A stretch of 64,000 nucleotides of DNA from Serilophus lunatus (lineage: Eukaryota > Chordata > Aves > Passeriformes > Eurylaimidae). Shown here piece after piece: positions 11,096 to 24,849 of this stretch. Location of the stretch: positions 922,802 through 986,801 of the forward strand of contig VXBA01005890.1 of the NCBI GenBank assembly GCA_013399895.1, written 5' to 3'. The stretch's first letter is position 1, and the number at the start of each line of letters is the position of its first letter. The position numbers were made by a program, and so were the translations under genes. The notes under the pieces are model-generated. The model was given only the letters and a program-made list of their open reading frames with translations, had not been told where the DNA came from and did not search any database.

Positions 11096-14000
11096 ACATT
11101 TGACAGACAACTCAGGTTTTCCCTTAAACAAAGAACCTCTTTAACACAAGACTTTTCACAGAAAAACTTGGAGTTTCATGCAATCCTTGGGACCGTGTGT
11201 AGAACCGATGCTGCACCCACAGAAGCTGATAGAAGGATTCCCATCAGTTTTGGTGAGGTGGGGCTTCTGCTTTTTGATCTGGAGCTGGGTGCATGTTTGC
11301 TGCTCCACCCTTCTGACTAGGTAAAAAAAATGACACCGTGAGTTTTTGTCAAAAAAATCACAAATGAAATAGCTGACTTTTATTGTTTACAAGCCAGGTA
11401 TGTGGTAGCTGGGCAAATTTTAGCAGTGTTATTCTTGCAAGAAAGTCTAAAGAAGTGATTATCTTGTCTAAAAATATAGACCTGTCAAGGCTGAACAGTT
11501 ATGTTTGATGTCATCTTAAGCAAAACTGACATTTTATTTACCCATTTGTACCACCAGAGTGTCAGCTCAACAACGATTAAAGCTGTCAGTAGAATCAACA
11601 AATAGTGTAAAAACAGAGCTGCCAGTCGAAGTTTCTGTTTCACTGAGCATTTCAGTTTGAGTGAAGCTTTGCCTGAATGTTTTGATGGTTTTGTAGCTTA
11701 TTTTCACTAATTAATTTCCTTAGCTATTATCCTCTGGAGGCAAACAACATAATTGACAAATAAAATGGCTCTCAGTCAGTCAGTCCTCCAGAGGAAATCC
11801 TGTGCAACTGGTTGTGAACTTCCAGCTGATCTGTAATTTTGATCAGAATCACTTTTTTCATGCTGTTCAGATTTCTGTCAAGGGGTTGAAATTCACCTGT
11901 CCAAAGATGAGATGAATCTAGTTTTAATCTCAGGAAGATGACATGCTTGAAAGAATTGACCTGTGGTGTTTAGCTGCAGAGAGAGAGGTACACTGCACAC
12001 TGTTGTTGGAAGATTTATCTCAGACTGTTTATTAAAAAGAAAAAGGAAGGGAAAAGAGGGCAAACAAGGAAAAAAACTACCCTGGCTTTTTAGATGTCTT
12101 CTAAAACCTCAAAGCTTATCTCAGGTTTTTATTCGCTTTTTCACACACAAAATTTAGTGCTGGAAGCCCTTAAAACCAGATTCGGAAGAATAATTTTTTC
12201 TTGTTGCTAATGAGAGATAAGATTTTTTTGTCCTATTGCATAGACACAGAATGTAATACCACTAAATACAAGACGCATGAAAAGACAGATACAGGCCTAC
12301 TGCTTAAAATGGCTTGCCAATGTGGTGTTATCATCGCATTCTGTGGACTGTAACATAATAGCTATGTGACTAGTTTTAAGTCATTTCTATGGCAAATGTT
12401 GGCTTTCCTGATGGAGGTCTCCATCAACAGAACTAATGCTACATGGGCTTTTTAATAGAAGAAATGGAATGCATTTGCTGCAAAATATTTATTGAGAAAT
12501 TATTCAGACAAGCATCAAAGCAATCAATAAAGCAGTCCCATTTGCACACAGGCAAGTCTGATCCTGCAGGTGAGTACCTGTGCCTACAGGCATGGCTCTA
12601 TCAAGCTGCTACTAGGAAAACTGTGCAGGACTGCTGCACTAGCATTTGGCATTTATACTTTACTTCCTGTGACAACCTGTTGTCAGGACCTGCCCTTTCA
12701 TCACAACGCTTACATTATATCTGGTCAAAAATAGATCATATGTCACTGAATGTCTGATGTTCACAGACTAGTTTCCACCATGGTAGCAGATAAGATTTTC
12801 ATGGCTTCAAGTAGCCATACCATAAGTACCTTATGGCATTCAAAGTCAAAAGTTTATCTCATTCTCCTCAAAAATACAGAAGTCAAGGAGAATTTAATTT
12901 CTTCCAAAAAGTCATCTTTTTGCTGCATAAAATGCACTTGCAGTCATTACTTGCCATGCTTATAAAGTCTTCTGGAACAATTAAAAGCCATCTGCACATC
13001 CTAAAATAGAAACCTCTCCTTTTTCTTACAGAATTTTACGTAAAATTACAAAAGAAAGTTAAGTCTAAACATTATTCCATGTTTTCCAGCTTTGGGACAC
13101 TGTTTAAATTTTAATTTTATTTTAATGTCCACAATTCTGCCTCACCTCTTGGACATAAAAGTTAAAATAAAATTCACAACCTCTAAGCAATGTTTTTGTG
13201 TTTACAGCTGAGTATGTAAAAAAACACTAAGACAGAGTCATCCAAGTGTTTCCAAAGTAAATTTTGGTAAAGTTGGAGTACAATTTTTTTGTTCAAGTTT
13301 CTCTTTTCCATGCAAATTTCAAACTTTGTGATAAAATTTGTAGAGATAATGAAGATGATTTTTGCTGACCTAGTAAAATCCGGTAACATAATTGTGTCAG
13401 CTATCTGCATGCTAATAAAATGCCAGGAATAAGCAATATGTTTTATTCTCTCATTTAGGGGACACTTCTATTTGGTCACAGCAACATCTCTAATTTTAAC
13501 AAAAAAAGTCTTCTGAAGTGCCCTTTCAAAGCATTCTCTTGCAATCTCCTGTCTTCTTTGTTTCGTATGTCTCATGATTTTGTGCTACTGCAGCACTTAC
13601 TGTGCAGTGTGGTCTGTAGTGACATTATTCAGCAGAAATCAAGTCTTCAACAGATTCCTTTAAGCCTCTAAGCCTTCCCTCCAGAAAAGATTGTGAGCAT
13701 GGACCTATGTTCCTCTCAGAAAACAGTAGGATCCTATTCATGTTAAACAGCCATTTTCCAGCATGGTCTTTTAATATTTGTGCTACTATTTCTCTTAAAA
13801 AAAAAAAAAAAAAAAAAAAGGAAGAAAATTCTCTCAAGAAATTACTTATTCTGACAAATGCTCTAATGCTCTAACAGGGCACACTTGGCTTTACCCTAGG
13901 TGACCACCTACTCAGTAGGTATAGGGGGACAACATCTGGCAAAGGCTTGTGAATTACAATTTTCTTTTGCAAGTGGAAAACCATATCCTGCACTAGGTCT

Positions 14001-16883
14001 CAGTGGGGTTTAATGCTGTCAGAACATACAAGGTTTGTTTTGATCTGTTATGGAGTAACACACATAGCTTTCAGTTCACACTAATAACATCCCCGTGCCT
14101 GGGGTATACACCAATCCAGAGGCTACTAATTAAAGGTTAGAATTAACCAAACACAGTTCCTTTACAAACCATATGAAACTTATTAAAACTTAAAAGTGAC
14201 AGCTGGTTCTCAGTATAAGCGAAGCAAAGAATGCAAGACTATTGGGGAGGATTATTTAAACACATTTTATTTTGGCACATTAGAAATTTCCTTTGTCAGT
14301 GCAGCACGTAACATTTTAATGTTTCATGTGAAAACACAGCAAACTTTTAAAGAATCAATTATCAATCCTGCATAACATAAAATGAATCCCATTTTCAGTT
14401 TATATATAAAGCTTTTTAAGTTATTGTAATCTGAAAGAGTTTTTTTTCGGAAGTTCACCATTTTACAAGCAGAGCAGCGCAACAGTGTATTTCACTTAGA
14501 AACTGAGCGTTTTGGGATTAGCCTCACCAGAAGGGGTACTCAGAAAAATGAGGTGTGCAGCAGCTATTTCAAGCTGATAATATTTCAATTATTAAGGCAC
14601 TCTCGCACTAATAGGACCTTATCTACAAGCAGGACACCCCCTTTAAATAGGGGGAGTGATGTACATAACCTGTTAACTTTTACTCTCTTTGCTTTCATAA
14701 ACCAGAACAGAGAGTGTGCTATGAGTGTTATGCAATTTATGTGCCCACTAGATCCTCCTATTTACATTTTAAAAATATACTCTCATTAAGCCCTCCAATG
14801 TTATCTATGATCTTTGAAGTAAATGCTTTTGCTGCAGATAGTGTATCTTTGTTGGCAGAGCCTCCTTTCCTCGGCAGCGAGTGTCTTCAACATGTTCCAG
14901 CCTGTACCCTTAGCCTGATAATGTCTTCACATGGAGCTTAATGAACTCATTACCCTTAATGCTTCTGTAATAAGATAGCTTGTAAATTTATTTAATTTTA
15001 TTTCTTTTTAGTTAGGTCTTTTCAGCTGTGCGAATTTATATAAATCTAATTCATTAATGTAATAGAAAACCCTATAAGGATATGGCTTCACAAAATTTTG
15101 TCAATTTCTTCAATGACCACGGAACAGCAGGTTCGAAGCTGACAGAAAAGCTTAAAACCTGACGAGGAATGATAGTTTCTGTAAGGTTTTTTTTCCATAA
15201 CAGTGATATTTCTTACTACTTCACCTCAGTATAAAGAAAATAAAAGGTAAGAGTATAAAATCTGCATTTGTAAGCTGTTTAAAATTGGGTTAGAGTCCTA
15301 TAGCTTCTGATTAAAAGATAAGAGCTGAAATCACTGAACATAGATGTATGTTATTAAACTGTGCACGTGTTGATTTACAGCCAACACAAACCTTGCTCCC
15401 ACAGATTCCTTTTTTTTTTTAAATTTTTTTTTTGATCAAGCTGATAAAAGACAACAACACCACACACTTGTGCAGTTCCAAGCGCATGGGGGCTCTGTGC
15501 CAGGGCTCCTGGTGCTATGGGAAAACTGCTAATTCTCCAGCAACAAATGCTCTTAAAGACAGAGTTACACCTCTGTTACTAGACCGGACTCCTGAAGTAC
15601 ATGGCTACAGAACCCTGACACCACTGCTTGAGGTTAAACAGAACTTTCTTCTAGCAATTTGGCACGTTGGTGATATTGAATATGTACAATAATGTAGGCT
15701 GTGAGTTATCCCTGTTACTCTCCTTAAGAGCAGTTGTGGGTTTTTTTTAAAAAAAAGGTTATTATTATGTTTGAAAACAAACCAAATATGACTAGTGTGT
15801 GTAAGTGGGAAAGGTGAGAGGTCTTTCCCCTCTCCCTCCCACTACTAATTCATTCTAGAGACATCTCATCACCTGAACTAATGTCACCTCATCCTTCAGA
15901 TCAAACACCTGCTGTCACCCTGGATGACAAAATCCATCAGACAACTGCTTGGTCCATGCTCACAAGGGCCATTATCCAGAAGTAAATAGGGCCTGCATTG
16001 TCAGCTGATTCTGTGAAGACTGCCAATAGTTACCTGCATGCTGGACCACAGAAAAATTCTTGTGCTATTGAGCAGCAAGTTTAACCAATCAAAAGAAAGT
16101 GACAACATGAGAAGCCATTCCAAAGTGTGTGTCCTTTAGGAATAAGTAGAGTGCTGAAGCTTTCTGCCTTTTGCAAGGACATAGATAGTATATCATATAC
16201 CTAATATAAATTAATACTTATATGCTATTACAGGTATTGCCTACCACATTAGTATTGTCTGTAGGTAGTGGGATAGAAATGAATGCAGGGCTTTGATGGA
16301 AGAATGAACATTCAGTTTCCTGAGGCCATTCCACCTTTGAGATTCATGACTTCCCCAACCAGAAGACAGACACTGCTTCAAGTTAGGAATTATCAGGAGC
16401 CACCTACAGCTACTGTAGCCTTGGGTAGCACAGTGAGGAAAGCCTGGTTCCTCGATGAGCTGCTGCAGAGTGCTCACATTTGGCATTCTCTAGACCTTTC
16501 ACAAAGTATTTGCCACAGGAATTCCCTGGGCACCAGGTAGCTTTCAGTGGCTTTTCTGATCAAAGTGTCCAAAATAACAGGAATCCTGTATTGCAACCTG
16601 TCAGACTTGGTTTTGTGGCATGGCATAAGGATGTATCCCATCAGATCCTATGGAGCTTCAGGGGAGTATGTGTGGACATGTTCAAGGGTTCAAGGTTTCC
16701 TTTGATACTATCCATGTGGAGGAAGCTATTATGACTAAGTAAATTCACCTAGGCTTGGATAATTGAGAGTCTGACAGAGTGACAAAGCATGCACTAGAAT
16801 TCAGCTTTCTATTAATTTCTGCCACTTTCCCACTTAACTCTTTGTTATTCCTTTTCATGTTAAAAACTATCTTAGTGGGGCTT
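11096..16883. other. Gene-free AT-rich sequence, possible conserved non-coding DNA
   Basis: No exon or repeat family was recognised apart from the poly(A) run. The part at 14.2-15.1 kb has dense ATTA/TAAT-type homeobox-like cores and a symmetric CCCCCTTTAAATAGGGGG near 14638. This resembles developmental non-coding elements, but conservation cannot be judged from one sequence. Confidence 0.4.
13797..13819. repeat. Poly(A) run, 23 bases
   Basis: A homopolymer followed by GGAAG. No retrotransposon body is recognised next to it. Confidence 0.95.
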
Positions 16884-18378
16884 TGTTATGGGTTTGTGTT
16901 TAATATCTTTTTTTTGCTTTTCTCAGGAGAGTGAAGCAGGATGAAATGGCAAGACCCCGTCCCTAGGGCTATGCGGGGCTGGACCTATCCCCACAGGCAT
17001 AAAGTGCCCTCGGGCCATGTGGGGTCCACCCAGGCCAGGCCAAGCCGGGGCATGGAGTGCCCCAGGGTGTTGTAGCCGACTTTGAAAGGGCCTGCTTTAC
17101 AGGCCTGAAAATTAGCTCAAGTAACTCTGTCTCTCTGACAGTAGACTGAGGAACAGCAAGGCAAAGGGTAAACAATGCTTCTGCAGCAAAGTGAAAAACA
17201 CTCTAGTATGCAGCCTTTTCAAAACAATATGAAGACTCTCTCAAAATACATCTGTGTTTTTCACAGTGGCCTAAAGCCTCACATAGCAGCTTAAAGTTTT
17301 CCGCACAATAACAAGTTCCTTTTCCATATCAACAGGTGTTCTGCGGAAAACATGTTTTGCAGAGCTTTCTCATGCTTTTCTTGAAAAACAATCCTAGCTG
17401 TTCTCAAAATAAAAGTGAAAGTTCCCAAAACAAAGAAAGATGACTTCATGCTTATTCTGAACCAATGAAATTGTTAAAAACAAGTATATCTACCAATAAG
17501 AATGTAACGCACTGGTTTCTAAAAGGTATAAAAACCATGGGTTTTCTTATTAAAATGTCTTCCTGCATGAACCCTGGATCTGTGTTGTTCTTGTCTCCGC
17601 CATCCCTACTATGACACCAGGGCCCTGTGGAGCCAGTCCCATCCTGGCATTTTAGCGGTGTGGCGGCAGCTGGTGCACGGGGCAGGGCCGGTCTCTGGCC
17701 AGCACTGCCGTACGGAGTGGACCGGTGGTGGTGGGCATGGCCCCACAAGTGGTGCCGCTGGCACCCTCGGGCCTCCGGTAGCCTGCGGCCATATTGCCTT
17801 GTGGTGAAATCTCGGAGAAGGGGCGGCACCCAGCATTGCCGTCCACTGGGAAAGCAGTAGGCACAGGAAGAGGACCCCAAGAAAATACAAGAACGGGCAC
17901 CCCATAAAAGCCAGAGGAATGGAAGTTCTGACTCTCTTTCTGCTCCCTTCGGTGCTGGAGAGAAGTACAGCTTCCCTTCCCAGTCCTTTGCCACGTGATG
18001 TCATCAGAGCTTGGGTAGTGCTGGTGGAGGAACCACACAGAGGTGACAGGAGTTGTGGTATCTCTCCCTTTGGGTTTCCCCCCCCGGGGTTCCTTTCACT
18101 GTCATTCTTTTCCAGCAGCTCCTAGAGTGGGACAAGCACCATCCAAAGGGCAGCCTTCTTCCTTCCCTTGCTCCACAGCCCTGCAGCCTGTTCGGAGGAA
18201 CGGCTTGTTTTTTTTCTTTTCTTGTGAAATATTTTCAGGTTGGTTTTGTGTAATTGGTTTATGCTTTTAGTGGGGCTCCATAGCTTGTATAGCCCCTAGA
18301 TAATAAACTGTTTTATTGTTGTCTTCTCTATTAAGTCTCTCATCATTGGTGGCGTGCCCTAGCATCCAAACCAGGACA
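16884..18378 (+). mobile_element. LTR-like block, probably an older endogenous-retrovirus LTR interrupted by a younger LTR
   Basis: The left end TGTTATGGGTTTG and the right end CCAAACCAGGACA are imperfect inverted repeats (TGTTATGGGTTTG against TGTCCTGGTTTGG). AATAAA occurs at 18302, followed by a T/G-rich stretch as in an LTR R/U5 region. The interior at 16930-17060 and 17620-18130 is GC-rich, unlike its surroundings. No target-site duplication was found, so the limits are uncertain. No gag, pol or env frame is seen. Open frames here (for example the 180-codon one at 17452-17994, minus) do not resemble a known protein. Confidence 0.45.
17068..17616 (+). mobile_element. Solo LTR of an endogenous retrovirus with 6-bp target duplication
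   Basis: The element starts TGTTGTAGCC and ends CTACTATGACA, with short inverted ends. It is flanked by CCAGGG on both sides (17062-17067 and 17617-17622). A TATA-like GGTATAAAAACC lies at about 17525, and a U5-like T-rich segment (TGTGTTGTTCTTGTCTCC) precedes the end. The intact 6-bp duplication suggests a class II type insertion and a fairly recent age. No internal retroviral sequence remains, consistent with LTR-LTR recombination. Confidence 0.72.
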
Positions 18379-18634
18379 TTTTTAGTATAGAATGTAAAGT
18401 TTGGTTTCTTCTCTGACTTCAGCAAGGAAAAGAGATGTATTGGTTATTATATTGCCGCATTTTTTCAATTCAAGATACTATTTCCTAGAGAACAAACAGT
18501 GTAATAAGTAATAAAACTTTAGACTTCAGTCAAGGTCCTTTTGTTAAAGGATCAGTCATCTTGATGAGCAGTGATTTTCAGGAGGTTGCATACTGGGAAA
18601 CAAGCAGTGGTGTGTGGTGATGAATATGTTCTTT

Positions 18635-18637
<3 letters not shown>

Positions 18638-18667
<30 letters not shown>
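18638..18667. repeat. (CA)15 microsatellite
   Basis: Uninterrupted CA dinucleotides followed by an A-rich run. Confidence 0.97.
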
Positions 18668-18670
<3 letters not shown>

Positions 18671-21600
18671 CCAAAAAAAAAATAAAAGAAAGCTAAAGCA
18701 ACTGGCCTCCTAGCCTAAAAGAAATACAATTAAGAATTGTTATGCAATAGCATTCTAATCCACCATAACACAAAGTAAACTACAAAATAAGGAAAGGTAA
18801 CACTACCTTGCTCCCTTCCAATCAACACTTTCTCTCTGCCAAGTATTTCTAAAAGTTGCAGGAATGTAGTTCACATGTGTCACAGATTATTAGTTACTTT
18901 TCCCATTACTTTGACCTCCAAATACAGCAGCATTCAAACACAACACAGTGGTAATTCAAACAAGATTGTAGTTCCTATTATATTATAGGTATAACACTAG
19001 TGTGGGAGAAAGAATAGATCTGTGATTCCTGTACAAGTCGAAAAAATGGCATAATTATTTCTACTATACAGAAGAAAAAAGAAAAAGAAGAAAGAGGGAA
19101 AAAAAGTGGTCAGATAAAGCAAATAGCAGGGTTGAGACTCAAATACTTTTGATGGATATTGCTTATCTTCAGGATGAACTCCGGCTGTCCATCTGATTGC
19201 ACAGTCTGAAGGTTGTCTATAATTTTGATTATTTTGCAGATAACTGTGCTGGAGCCTTGTACATAGGATGCATCTGTAGAAAGGATGCTTTCAACTGAAG
19301 CTGGTCTTAGAGCACAATCATTGTGATATTCCTCTAAAAAAGTAAAGAGGGGAAGAAGTAGGCTACAGACACAGTTTTCCTGATGATCTGAAGAACTATG
19401 CTGCTCCAAATCTTCTAGCCACAATCTCAGAAGAACATACACACAGACGCTTACCTTACCACAGATAATTCCAAAGATGCTCTATGATCACTCCAGTAAT
19501 GCAGAAAATAATCTCATCCAGGATTATGGATGCAAACTTTAAATAGCCAAATTGTACCACACAGGCATACAGACAACTAGTTATGGGAGAGAACATTCTT
19601 TAAACAATATTGCTTAAGACCGTTGACTATTTTTCCTTCCACATCCATAATCTGACTGTGAATCTCTCACTCCTAAATGTAAATTTCTTGCCTTTCTGTT
19701 TCCAATAAACAGCACTTCCAACCAGATCTTGAACTGCACACATATAAAACTGTTTTTGTCAGAAAGTGCTTACTCAAATGTCTCTGGATTTATCATAAGC
19801 TTGCCTGCTTAACCTCTTAGAGGTCAAGATGTTTTGTAATAACTAAATTTCACCACAAAGAGGAGGTCAGGTGGAATGGTGAGGACCTTGGGATAAAATC
19901 TAGAGGAAGCTTGTGTAATGCCCAGGGGACTAGGAGAAAGATGAGAAAGAAGAGCTTGAGCATTTTCAGGATGAATTCTAAATTTGCCAGCACAGTGACT
20001 CATGCGAGTTTATGTTTGAAACAAAATGACAGCTACCAGGAAGCACTGGATAATATCCAAATGCCTAAAGAAAGCTAAATAAAAATCATGGAATGGAAAG
20101 TTCTTGTGGTCCTTTTCACAGAAAATAGCTCCCCTTTCAGTCGGTCTAAATTTCTGAGGTAACCGATACTGTGCAGAAGATATACTTGCTGATACATCAG
20201 GTGCCACCCTTTGCTAACCCTGCATTGCACCACACACTCCCACTCCCAGGTCACTGGCTGTTGCATTCCAGAGCAATACCACTAAAGCTTTCAAGAGCTC
20301 CTCTTCTTCTATAATTTTTCTTATTGTTCATGTTTCCTTTTGTCTTCATTTAACAGACGTTGGAAAGGTCTTTTCCAGCTGATTGTGTTTTTCTTGCTGG
20401 GTACAACACTGGCTTTGTGCAGCAGAGCTGATGGCACTTTCCACCTGAGATTACAAACCATGGATGAAGGTGTGAAATTAATCTCTATTTGAAGTCAGTA
20501 TCTACTCCTACAGAGTGGCCCAGAGTTAATATTTGGCTGTGATCTTGGCACACCTCACTGCTCTGCCACAGATGTAAGGACCTACTCTTAGTTCTCAGGG
20601 AGACTGTTACTGGACAAATTCTTCCTGAAGTGTCCAAGGTAGTGCTGAGCCTGCTGTGAAGGTACCTCTATCCTCACCAAGGCTCTCTGTGCCTCCTTTA
20701 CCAATGGACCTTTTTTGCTCAATGTCCTGGGGGCAGTACCAGGCTCAGATGAATAGATGGGATGCAGTGGGAGAGGTGGGAGAAAGATGGTTCATCACAG
20801 GCACTGCTTCCTTTGTGGTGTTTGTCTTTATCTACAGATTAAAATAAATTTATTTATGAATTTTTAACAGAACAACGGATTTCTCGTCTTCTATTCAAGA
20901 CCCTTCACTATACAATTAGAGAAATAATCTTTCTTTGGCAGGATCTTCCTCCAGATCCACAAGATTTGCATACCTCTGTGCAGCTTCAGTGGCATGCTTT
21001 GCTATAGAATAGCCTAAACCTGCTGGCCAAAGCATTTAGCTGGCTATAGAAGCTGAAGTTTCGGTCTCTTGAACCAAGGAGCACCTGGAGCAGACATCTC
21101 CTTCCTTCTTGGGCAAGTCACCAAGCCACTTCAGACACACTGGGAACAAACAGCACCAGTGTTTCCAGAGAAACCCATGGTTACTATGGTGCTTATATCT
21201 GAAAATTGCTTTTATCTGCTGAATCTCACTTTTTCAGATGCAGTATTTCCCACACCCATGGTCAGGAGGTTCCTCAATATAGATTTGGCTTGGTCAACCA
21301 CAACCTCCCTCTGTCCCCTGCCTTGTGACTACTGTGGTGTTCACCTCAGCATACTCAGGGCTTCATCTACACTTCATCTGTAATACTGCACTGACTTTTC
21401 AGCATGATGCTAAACTTACAGCATATCTAGCCATGTGCTGGAATTCCAAAACTAGGGCCATGCCAGAAAAATTTGGGGTCTTCAGTATTCAGTGGAGCTG
21501 AGGAGGAGGGAGAGGAACTTCTTAAGCTGCTGTCACAGGTGTAATCTGCAGTTCAGGTCCCAGACTCATCCCTTCTAACTTCAGGTGCTTAACTAAGTTG

Positions 21601-23065
21601 CCTAAATTAAAAGCCTGGTTGCTTCAGTATCCCTTGACAGACCCTGAAAAGAAAGCAAGAGAAAGAGAACAGAGTTGTGGTTGTCAGTCTTCTGCCAGCT
21701 GATAAAGAAGCCACTCTGCTTCCAATTTTGGGAACTGCCACAGCTCCATTTAGGGAGGACCATGACATTAGAAATGGGAATCCCTCTGAGACTGCTTTCA
21801 CTGCTCCCAACCTCCTCCAGCATTTCAGGCCTGCAGGCACTTACCACAGAAAAAACTTTTCTTTCTTCAAGAGAGACCTTTACCTTTCTTGGCGTAAGAG
21901 ATGTCTCAATATAAATAAAGTTGATCAAATTCAGTTCCAGTGAGTAAGGGTCTGCCCTTGCTGGAGAAGCATGGGGACAGTGTTCTTCCTGACAACCCCA
22001 AGGTGCACAAACAGGCTTTCCTGCAACACCCTGTACTCTCCAAAATCCCAGCTGATGAGAACTCAAGCTTCCAACACACAAAACCTTCAGATAATTATTC
22101 AGGGTTTTCACCAAGGCCCCACAGGGTGGTGGCCCACCACAATTTCATTTTTTAACCCTGCACATTTCCTTCCCAGGAAGCCTCCACCCACCATTAACTT
22201 CATCTTAGACAATGCCAAAAGAAACAAAGTTGTCTTTATATTTATATATAGAACATTCAAGCATCCACCACAGAGACCACTTGATGGCTGAATTTTCACT
22301 CTTCTTTAAAAATCCTTCAATTAGCTCATAGTAAATACAAAGGCAAAAATTACTGATGGCTATATGTGGGGGATGCAAAGCCTGCAACTTTGTCTTAAAT
22401 CAACTGATTTATTTCGCTACTGTTTTCCAGAAAAAACATCACAGCAGAAAGTAAATAGTTTTAAACAAGGGAGTTTTTGAGGGGGATAGAAATGCTGAGT
22501 GGAGGATAAGTCAGCTCCTCATTTCCTACCAGCTACTGGAAATAAGTGGAGCTTTCTCAGCTCTGGCTTTGTGTTGGGAGCGGATGTAAGTGTCAAACTC
22601 AAGGGAAAGGCGTATAATAACAGGGAATGTATTAGTAATATGTACTTACAAATCATAGTAAGGCTGAATCACAAGTTACTCAGCACTTTCCCCATTTATA
22701 AACTTGAAAGCTTGTTATGACTAATTCAATAGACACTGTCCTGGCTCAGCATATAGCTCTTTAAACAAACAGACACTGCAGGACCAAATCACCACATGCC
22801 AGGACTTGAACCACCCAATTTGAGATGCCTGTTATGGGTACGGGAGTCTAGGCCTTTTCTTTGGGTGCTGAGTTCCAGCAAGTGGGGGGAGTTAGTGATC
22901 TTTGGAGATGCTCCAGAAAAACTCATACTGAGAAGAAAGATGGTTTAAGAGGTGCATGCCATGGCTCCCTCCCCCCTGAGCTCGGAGGCTAACCTCTCTC
23001 CTTCAAAAGCAGAGCAAGCTTGGTTTTTTTATGCCCATAATAGCTGGCTTGGCAGCTGTATTTCT
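18668..23065. other. Gene-free intergenic sequence
   Basis: Open frames near 21.6-22.1 kb overlap on both strands and have no recognisable motifs. No repeat or RNA gene was recognised. Confidence 0.55.
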
Positions 23066-23142
23066 TTATACAGTAATGCAGTGGCAGGAGTGCTCATCCA
23101 GCATGTGGGAGACGCAAATTCAATTTCTCTGTCTGCCTGAAG
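23066..23142 (+). mobile_element. tRNA-like SINE relic
   Basis: GCAGTGGCAGGAGTGCTC resembles a pol III A box, CATGTGGGAGACGC sits in the anticodon-arm position, and GCAAATTCAATTTC resembles a decayed B box. The order and spacing are like a tRNA head. The segment 'CTCATCCAGCATGTGGGAGA' is a motif I know from ancient amniote tRNA-related repeats. It is too diverged to be a functional tRNA gene. Confidence 0.5.
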
Positions 23143-24849
23143 CAGCCCAGGCTCCTACATGTGGGGCCACTTGTAGATAGAGGAACCAGACATTAGTTAA
23201 GATGTATAAGAAGATGCTGGAGCAGATGTTTGCATTCCTCCCTCCTGAGAAGCACAAAGATGTACAAGCTTATTCTTCCCGACCAGGTATTTTCTACTTT
23301 TTTTAAGCATCAGTGGTTGCCCCTTCAAAGGGTGTGGAAAACTGGTCAGGGGATTAGTTCCACCTTGCATACATGGGATAAGCACAGAGCAACACATTGC
23401 TCACCTGATCCTGCTGCTGTTGGACATTAAAAGGGCTGTTCCTGGGTTAGTGAGCAACCTGGATTTTTAGGCACAATATGTGAAAGAGAAATACCTCCTG
23501 CACAGGACTTAGCAGACCTTCAGCCCAAGGTAGATGCCTGTGTGCCCACGCCTGTCAGAGTCCACCTTCCCTGTGCTGAGGAGCTGTACTACCGCTACCC
23601 AGGACCTGGAAATGGAAAACTAAAGAACTTCAAGAGTTTCATGCCCTGCGGCACCAGGCAGTCAAGGTGTGGAAGATTTGAGTCTCTCAGCCTTAGAACA
23701 GCTTCTTAAATTCTTTCTCATTCCTACTGGAAGTCCTCATGAACTTGAACTTAAACAATTTACTGTTGCTTACCCTTCTGCTCAGAAAGAGGAACCTGAT
23801 TTGTGCATCTAAGGCTCAAACCTGCATCTCTTTTTAACTACAAAGATGTTTCCACTATTACACACATAATTTTTTTCAAATTTAAGGAAATGCAATACAA
23901 CACAATTAAGAATATAAAAAGTATATCTGGTTGCTTTCAGTTGATGCACCTTTCTGAAGAAGAGAGTAGTCCTGTATTCTGAACACACTCTCCTCATGGA
24001 AAAATAGAGAGGAATTCTTGTATTTTGCCACATACACATTTAGCAGTTCAGCAGACAAAATCTGAATCTCTTTCCACTTCATTGGTTGCTAGTACTTCAA
24101 ACACAGTTTGCATTAGCATAGTGACTGGCTCCAAAGATAATACCCATTTGTAGTACATAACTTCAAAAGAAGGAAAGATAGCAAAATTAATCTGGTTGTC
24201 TAGGAATTTGCATTTTCTCCATCCCTATAACACCTGAGCAGCTCATCATCAGAAATACTTCTTTTCTCATAACATCCTTGTGTGGTGGGGAAGCGCTGTT
24301 ATCCTTATTTCTTAACCTAGTTTCCTTAGGAAACTATGTTTATGCAACCACAGTGTCCATGTGTCTGCCACTTTCCCCACAAACAACTTTTGGCCAATTT
24401 CAACCAAATTTAACAGCATAACCCATCCCCAGCTGGTTAGGATCCCAAAACCTGATTGATGAGCCGGCTGAGGACCATGACCCCCTCAACCTGGGGTGCA
24501 GCCCATCCGTGCCTTCCTGCAACATACATTTAAAGCTGTAGGGACAGCTTGGGCAGCAATGTATAAATCCTGTTTGCTTTTGTGGAAAGTAGACATTTTG
24601 AAAGGGTCTCTCGGATGACTCCCCTGGCCAAAGCTGGCTACCTGCTGTCACCATGAAGGCAGCTGGTATAACAGGGTACATCCCTGCCACCTACATGGTA
24701 GGTTAGTGCATGCTCACACCAGCATCCATAGTGGCAAAAGCCTCACCTTTCCCCCCAGTTCAACTAAAGCAAAGCATCTGAGCATGGCATTGCATCCATG
24801 TAAATGTCAATGCAAAGGGGTTTGTTGTCAGACACAAGCCTGCCACAGG

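Noticed and set aside
17452..17994. 180-codon minus-strand open frame as a gene
   Set aside because: It spans the border of the inner LTR and its GC-rich host block, has other open frames overlapping on both strands, and shows no family motif.
22796..22860. tRNA gene on the minus strand, because GGTTCAAGTCC matches a B box
   Set aside because: No matching A box at the right distance and no cloverleaf pairing could be found by eye.
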